Source: Alectoria sarmentosa
Taxonomy: Eukaryota; Ascomycota; Lecanoromycetes; Lecanorales; Parmeliaceae
NCBI GenBank assembly: GCA_009733775.1
Contig: WOGZ01000061.1
Coordinates: 1 to 64,000, forward strand
DNA: 64,000 bases
Direction of reading: 5' to 3'
The number at the start of each line of letters is the position of its first letter. Position 1 is the first letter of the stretch. The notes below the pieces were generated by a model. It worked only from the letters and a program-made list of their open reading frames with translations, was not told the origin of the DNA and made no database searches. Below are positions 58,485 to 64,000 of this stretch, one piece after another. The position numbers and the translations under genes were made by a program.

Positions 58485-59507
58485 ATGGTCAAGGCTACGA
58501 AGATCAGGCAGTGCAACGCGCGCTTCGCCAGTGAGCACCATGCAGGACTCGTATGCGTCTTTGCTGGTGCCACAAGCGGCATCGGCGCCAGCACGCTCGA
58601 GAGGATGGCACTTATGCTGCATGCACCGACCTCTTATGTCCTGGGGAGATCAGCAGCGCGTTTGGCAAGCCAGCGCGCGAGGCTAGAAAGTCTCAATCCA
58701 AATTGCCAAGTTGTATCTCTTGAAGCCGAGGTCTCGCTGCTCTCCGGCGTCGATGCCGTGTGCAAGCAGATTACCGCAGTTGAACAGAAGGTGGATATAT
58801 TATACATGAGCCCTGGTCTATACCCTTTGAACGGACCACAATGTACGTGTATCCAGGTCGTGAGCTTTCAAACGCTGACAGGTCGCATAGACACGAAAGA
58901 GGGCCTCGAGACGTGCTTCACGATTTCCTACTACTCCAGGATGCGCCTCATTTGTAATCTTCTGCCACTCCTTCGTCAGTCGCCGCGGCCGCGAGTTCTG
59001 AGCGTACTCAACGGGGGCAGGGAGAAATCCATGTATGACGAAGACATCGGCCTTGAGCAGCATTGGGCCACGCGCGCAGTCATTGACCACGCCACCACTA
59101 TGACGAGTCTGGCGTTTGAGCACTTGGCCGAGAATGACCAGCGAATCACCTTCTTGCACGCATTTCCTGGTTTGGTAAGAACGGACATCTTCGCCCGGCT
59201 GACTGCACCAGAGTCATCTGGAGTAGCGTGGAGAGTAGTACTGGCATCAGTCCGCGGCCTTTTTGCTATACTGATGCTGATTTTCGGCATGTCGGCGGCA
59301 GTTAGTGGCGAGAGACAAGCTTTTCACCTGACCGGTGACATATACAGTCCAGGCGCATGGCGCATCGACTCCTTGAGCGACCAAGTCTACGCATCCGGCG
59401 TGCTAGAACAGTATAGAGAACGCGGATGGCTAGAGAAAGTTTGGGAGTATAATGTGCGCATCTTCGACAAAGCCTTGGCCATAGGTAGTGGCGGCATGCC
59501 GAACTAG
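58485..59507 (+). CDS. Short-chain dehydrogenase-like protein lacking the YxxxK motif, 327 or 340 aa
   Basis: A Rossmann start VCVFAGATSGIGASTLERMA gives the nucleotide-binding GxxxGIG. VDILYMSPGLYPLNG corresponds to the NNAG region, EGLETCFTISYYSRMRLICN to the helix after it, and RVLSVLNGG to the beta-5 strand with its Ser. The expected catalytic Tyr-x-x-x-Lys is absent at AVIDHATTMTSLAFEHLA. A hydrophobic segment (VVLASVRGLFAILMLIFGMS) follows near residue 245. A possible 39-nt in-frame intron (58843-58881) would remove 13 residues; both forms stay open. This is the fungal group of NAD(P)-binding proteins often seen in metabolite clusters. Catalysis is uncertain. Confidence 0.82.
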   Translation: MVKATKIRQCNARFASEHHAGLVCVFAGATSGIGASTLERMALMLHAPTSYVLGRSAARLASQRARLESLNPNCQVVSLEAEVSLLSGVDAVCKQITAVEQKVDILYMSPGLYPLNGPQCTCIQVVSFQTLTGRIDTKEGLETCFTISYYSRMRLICNLLPLLRQSPRPRVLSVLNGGREKSMYDEDIGLEQHWATRAVIDHATTMTSLAFEHLAENDQRITFLHAFPGLVRTDIFARLTAPESSGVAWRVVLASVRGLFAILMLIFGMSAAVSGERQAFHLTGDIYSPGAWRIDSLSDQVYASGVLEQYRERGWLEKVWEYNVRIFDKALAIGSGGMPN

Positions 59508-62413
59508 GTCTCGGTCTGCGCAAACATACGCTCATTTTTATATCTGCTCTGCTGCCTCCTTCTAGCTTTAGTTCCAAGTCTGATCCTTGAGGCCCGTTGG
59601 AAGGGGCTTTCGCGCTGTTTGGTCTTGTAGACAGTACCATTCTCTAGTGAAGTCGTGAGGATCATTTCTGGCTAGAAGCTCTTGACATGAATGTTTCGCT
59701 TTTCGTGAAAGTTCCGAGATTTTGCTTTGGAAAGAGAGAAGGCGACCGCCGAAGTCGATTCCATTTCTTTGTTCTTTACCATCCACTGATCCATGAGATG
59801 AATCCTGCAATCAAACAGGTGAGGTGTAACGAAATTTTCCATGCCAAGAATTGCGGAGCAATGTGATCTCTAGAGTAACCCCTTTAAGCCTAGTGCGAAT
59901 TCTGCTGCCAAGAACCAACACACATCGGCCAAAGCGGGACAGCTCGTAGCAACCACTGAGGTGAATGGGAGAACGACGAAAACCACTTGCCATCTACCCT
60001 GCTTCCATCAATCTCGAAGCCATTCCCCAGGGCATACGTCGGTGCTTGTCAGTGAACAATACAACAGGCAGAAGAACTGCTCCAGCGTCTCGCGCGAGGA
60101 GAAGATACAACTCCAAACAACCTGCGAATTGGCGAACGGGAAAAAAGTAACTTCAAGAGGGTCAGATGGCGTAGTTGGTTGCTTATTCAACCAGTCGATT
60201 ATACGATGATGCCACTCACGTATACAATCGGAGCCTGAAACAAGTTCAAGGGACACAGCTTAGCGATATAAACTTACATCTATTTTCTGGAAAATGAGAG
60301 CGCAAAGGCCGATACTGTATTGAAGTTCTTATCTTGAAGCATTTTGCTGTCCAAGGGTCTTATGTTTCGAGTTCGAAGGGAGAAGATTTCAACGTGATTG
60401 ATCGTCTCGGAGCTTATTGCGCGCCGAGCTGAACGAAGCCAGCTTTATGATAGCGCAAGCCCATGATTTGGAATCGTTGCGACGCAGAGTCAAGGGCCTA
60501 TTTTTGGAAAGGGTCGAGGTTGATTTTGGCATTTGTGTATGTATATATATACACCGATACCCCGTGGGCCTCTTGGATGAAAAGCTCCAAACAGGAAACA
60601 ATCTCCTTTTCATTCCTTGCCTTTCTCAATTTCAACATACACCGCCGCTCAGCCTTCCACTTCAAAACCTCCCTTATCAATCCTTTGCCGCCAGTATCAC
60701 CGCAAAACCATGTCAAATCTCGTAGAACGAGTCGACGAGCTACTCCAAGACGCCGCGTTTCTGGTTCGTAGTGTGTACGTGTTCATCCTCTCAAGCAATG
60801 AACCATACAGACAAAACCACTCACTCATCCACCACCTCCTCGCGGGCGAGCTCAAGAAACGTGGTCTACTTAATGTCACCCATCTCCGAAAAGTCGTTCT
60901 ATCCCGACGGCATGGCTCCGCCCGCCGTTTTTGGGTCTGAAGAGGGACGGTACCCTGCTGTAACCGGTATTGTTCCTAGCTTGTTGAACCCCCCCCCCAC
61001 CCGATCAGGGTTGAGTGGTTGTGGTCGCTGAGTATGGATTGAACATCAGATGAATCTGAAAAGTGGCAAAGGATCGTCCGGCTTTGAACGAGGTCTGGAT
61101 GAATGCAGGAGCGCCAATGCTGGGAAAGCCGCAGGTGTATGAGAAATATTCCTTGACGAGCTTCACTAAGGGCATACGGCAGGGCAGTGATGGGTTGATG
61201 CTTTAGATGCGTCGCTCGGAACCTTGTTTTGCATTACGGCTCCTCAGTCAAGATCCAAAGCTTTCCGCGATTCGCAGTGCATGCTGGTGAGCAATTTGGT
61301 GAACGTGTAAAATAGAAGAGTACATATACTGACGTCGAGCCGGGCCACTTGCTTATCGCATCAATCATCTATCCAGCACCCTTATTAGCACGTGCTCCTT
61401 CCGCGATCCCTCATCACACATTAAGAAGCTAATATTATATCCTCCCCGCCTTATTCGCGGCCTCTCAAATCTTCCCAACGCCCTATCGGCCCGATCTCTT
61501 ACCCTTTCATCCTTCGCAAACAACCCCGATTTTGTCTTGGACACAAGATTCTCCTTATCTGGCTCGCGGCAAACCCGCGTGATTCCAGTATGACTTGGGA
61601 CGCGACGCACTTCCAGCTTGCCAAGCCCACACTCACGCGGTAGGAGAGTTTTGTGGGGATGTTTATGGCATTATGCTGCTGGCCAAGTAGGGGCGGATGA
61701 TCAACACAGATATCAACATCTTGACTTATACGGATAAGGTCCAGAAAACGACGAGGCATTGTTCAGCAGCACCGACGATACTTTTATTCCAGGTCAAGGC
61801 TAAACTCAGACAGCATCGACGGCTCCACAATACCAAAAACCCTGAGGGCCCTACTTTCCTCTTCTTCTTCGTGAGTCCTCCGCGACTCGGAGAAAACCGC
61901 AGATCACAGCAATACGGCCAGGATGGATCCACTACCTGGCAGCTGCGAGCGGAGGTTCCCACTTTACACTCACTGACGCCAGACGCTGACGCTGAAGTGC
62001 ACAAGCGTGGGAGGAACGGCACGCAGGAAAGGAAGAAATTCTGCACAACAAGCTGGATCGGACGTCCATGACGCGACGCACTACTAGAGATGGTCCACAA
62101 TTACATGGTAGGCTGGAAGATAGAGCTGGCGAGTGACACTGATTCGACACCGGTGCTGGAGTTACAGTGAGTAGCAGGATTGCGAGCGTACATCAGTCGT
62201 GATAAAGGCTTCGAGGGTACCCATATGTCTCAGCTACAAAGCGATCCTGCACGACGGAGTCCGCAGCGGGCTACATAGGTGGTAGTATTTTGAACCATGA
62301 AGCCAAGCTTAAACTTTCAGTCGGTCCAAATGCAGAGCCACATGATATACACACTTAGCAACCTTCACCTCAGCCTCTAGCGAAGAGTGTATACAGAGCG
62401 TCCGAACATGATG
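59508..62413. other. Gene-poor stretch, one possible decayed gene
   Basis: No confirmed gene in 2.9 kb. From 60709 on the + strand a start (MSNLVERVDELLQDAAFL) is followed, in other frames, by SPISEKSFYPDGMAPPAVFG and EVWMNAGAPMLGKPQVYEKY up to about 61200. Coding-like composition over about 500 bp with frame changes and a 10-base C run (60989-60998) suggests a decayed gene of unknown family. Confidence 0.35.
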
Positions 62414-64000
62414 TCAAGTGATGTGGGGCACATACGCGGACCATTTCGGGAGGTTGTAAACCTCGACCGGAGAATGGAAAAGACTGATGAAGCATTCAAC
62501 CACCAAGTACACCCGAGCCCAAAGATACGCAAGCAATGCAAGTATAAAGAAGATTAGCCAGATCTTAAAGCGATATAACAGCACATGAAAGCCCTCGGTG
62601 GGTTTATGCCCTACTGTTTTCGCCTTTACCAAAGTAAACATGAGCTTCTCCGCCAGCACCACTACAGTTGATGCAGCCACAAAAGTGATGACAATCATGG
62701 AAGCGAACTGCCAGAGCAGCTTCTGTAGGCCCGTGGCGAATTTGGCATTCCAAGCTAAGACGTGCAGGCCTCCGTACATGATTCCGGAGACGTTGAACGC
62801 TAAAAAAAGACTCCAATCGATATTCTTCGGGTCGATGTCAATAGAGGGCCAATTTCTGCTTCGGTCTGTGATCGTGGCTTGCCAGTCGTTGTCACTACGT
62901 CTTAGAGAGTCTTCGGTCAGGAGGTCTTCTGCCAATTTCCACCGCCAAACGTCTTCTTGCTCCAAGACGATGTCTTCGTGTTCGTTGCGGATGCTGGTGG
63001 ATGCGAGCTCCTTCCCTTTACTCAACTTGGTTGGAGACAGTCTCATCTCCACATCCCTTGCTTTACTCTTAGCAAAGCGTGATCTCCAAGGAGACCGGTT
63101 CATTATTAATATCTTTGACAGTTGCTCCGACGCAGATGGCCTTTTCAGGTATCTTCCTGACTTTGCGGTTTTGTCAGGGCTCGGCTTGTTCCGCATCTGC
63201 CCAATGGGAGGTTGGTTGTCTCCGTCCGAACAAATACTCAGGTACCGCATTTCTGCTTCGCACTTGTTTTCCCCGCGATACGCGACTGGCAGGCCGTCTG
63301 TCGTCATCCAAAAGAAGCAAGAAGCTGCTCCGCCTCCTTCCCTTTAATTGAAATAGGTTGTTCGACATCCAGTGGCTTGTGCCACCAGAATATGTAGATA
63401 CCAATTGCGCATACGGAATGCCCGAGCGTGTTCAACTATGCAATTCAGCTCTTATTTTCTCTATATTCTGGACCCACAGAGACAGACCTCTAGAAGAGTA
63501 ATTGGGAGAGCCATAGCCATGCGGCTTATACATTGCGTTATAAACCAGCCTGCCTGTATGCATACAATTGATTTTGCGAGAGCGCCTGCCTTGCTCTTGT
63601 CTGCAATATCGTCTTCTGATATATTGGGCAAGAGTGTCGGAAAGTGCTCCGCGATATGTTGTATACCTTTCGCAGTCAAAGTCATACTCCTGCGTTGACT
63701 GGGAAGAAAGGATTCTTCACCCTCTATATCAATGACGAATCCACCCATGATGGCGAAGAAAGCATGCTTCATGCCCCATGTTTCTTCCTTGCTTTGGGAA
63801 CGCGCATCACTGTCTTGGACTCTTTTCGTAATCTTGATATTCAGATTCTTCACTCTTTTGGCTTCTCTGCGTTGGAACCAAGCGGTATACATAGCCATCT
63901 CCGGAGCCAATAGAGTCAAGATGAGCCAGCCAATTTTTCGCCAGAACTGCCTTTTAGCATACCATGGCTGTTTGGCGTTGATTGGAAGATGAAGATTCAA
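62414..64000 (-). CDS. Fungal multi-pass integral membrane protein, 5' end outside window, one apparent frameshift
   Basis: Exon parts on the minus strand are 64000-63488 and 63435-62414, with a 52-nt GT-AG intron. The first exon has GWLILTLLAPEMAMYTAW, WGMKHAFFAIMGGFVIDI, DKSKAGALAKSIVCIQAGWF and MALPITLLE. The splice continues LNTLGHSVCAIGIYIFWWHK-PLDVEQPISIKGKEAEQL. These blocks match a large uncharacterised ascomycete membrane-protein family. Further helices are at 62770-62800, 62650-62720 and 62480-62580. The frame shifts by one base at the A run 63310-63313 (T run in the coding strand), between LLAS and MTTDGLPVAY. The function of the family is unknown. Confidence 0.75.

Noticed and set aside
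60163..60235. tRNA-like start GTCAGATGGCGTAGTTGGTT
   Set aside because: No acceptor-stem pairing and no canonical T-arm GGTTCGA sequence at the right distance.
61697..62150. 124-codon ORFs on both strands
   Set aside because: Mutually antisense, no domain; not supported as genes.

Overview
The window is nuclear DNA of a filamentous ascomycete (Pezizomycotina). The evidence is short spliceosomal introns (about 47-128 nt), fungal gene families (HET domain, PF20684-type rhodopsin-like protein, fungal P450s, A-T-TE NRPS-like synthetase) and long AT-rich islands of decayed LTR retrotransposons. In the islands catalytic codons carry C-to-T or G-to-A changes typical of repeat-induced point mutation (RIP). 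Species cannot be fixed from sequence alone.

Layout: (1) 1-5935 is a RIP-degraded island with a Ty3/gypsy pol relic and a Ty1/copia pol relic, both + strand. (2) 5936-19766 is a balanced-GC region with an intact P450, a decayed 2OG-Fe(II) oxygenase, a frameshifted P450, an intact rhodopsin-like membrane protein and a P450 pseudogene. (3) 19769-23074 is a cluster of three TA-flanked inverted-repeat elements (MITE/foldback), one of which splits a hypothetical gene. (4) 23130-29278 carries an LYRM2-like gene, a HET-domain pseudogene, an aspartate kinase and a dienelactone-hydrolase pseudogene. (5) A second, inverted copy of the first MITE lies at 30290-31076, so regions 3 and 4 lie between opposed copies. 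(6) 31774-37798 holds an adenylation-thiolation-thioesterase NRPS-like synthetase and a DAHP synthase. (7) 38940-42265 holds a basic nuclear-type hypothetical protein, a weak small membrane ORF and a medium-chain reductase. (8) 42810-58300 is a second AT-rich island: a complete Ty3/gypsy element (43048-50410, minus), a pogo-like MITE, and a small non-autonomous LTR element (51795-58066) interrupted by a full-length Ty1/copia element (52214-57460). (9) 58485-64000 holds an atypical SDR, a gene-poor stretch and the 3' part of a multi-pass membrane protein.

Functional reading: the synthetase resembles aryl-alpha-keto-acid-dimerising A-T-TE enzymes (the atromentin, microperfuranone and aspulvinone synthetase group). 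A DAHP synthase paralog next to it could raise flux into aromatic keto acids, and P450s, an oxygenase relic, a hydrolase relic and an aspartate kinase paralog lie nearby. This looks like a secondary-metabolism locus with its own precursor-supply enzymes, in a transposon-rich region and partly decaying. Several otherwise intact genes differ from an open frame by a single base in or beside a short homopolymer, so either pseudogenisation or assembly error must be considered.
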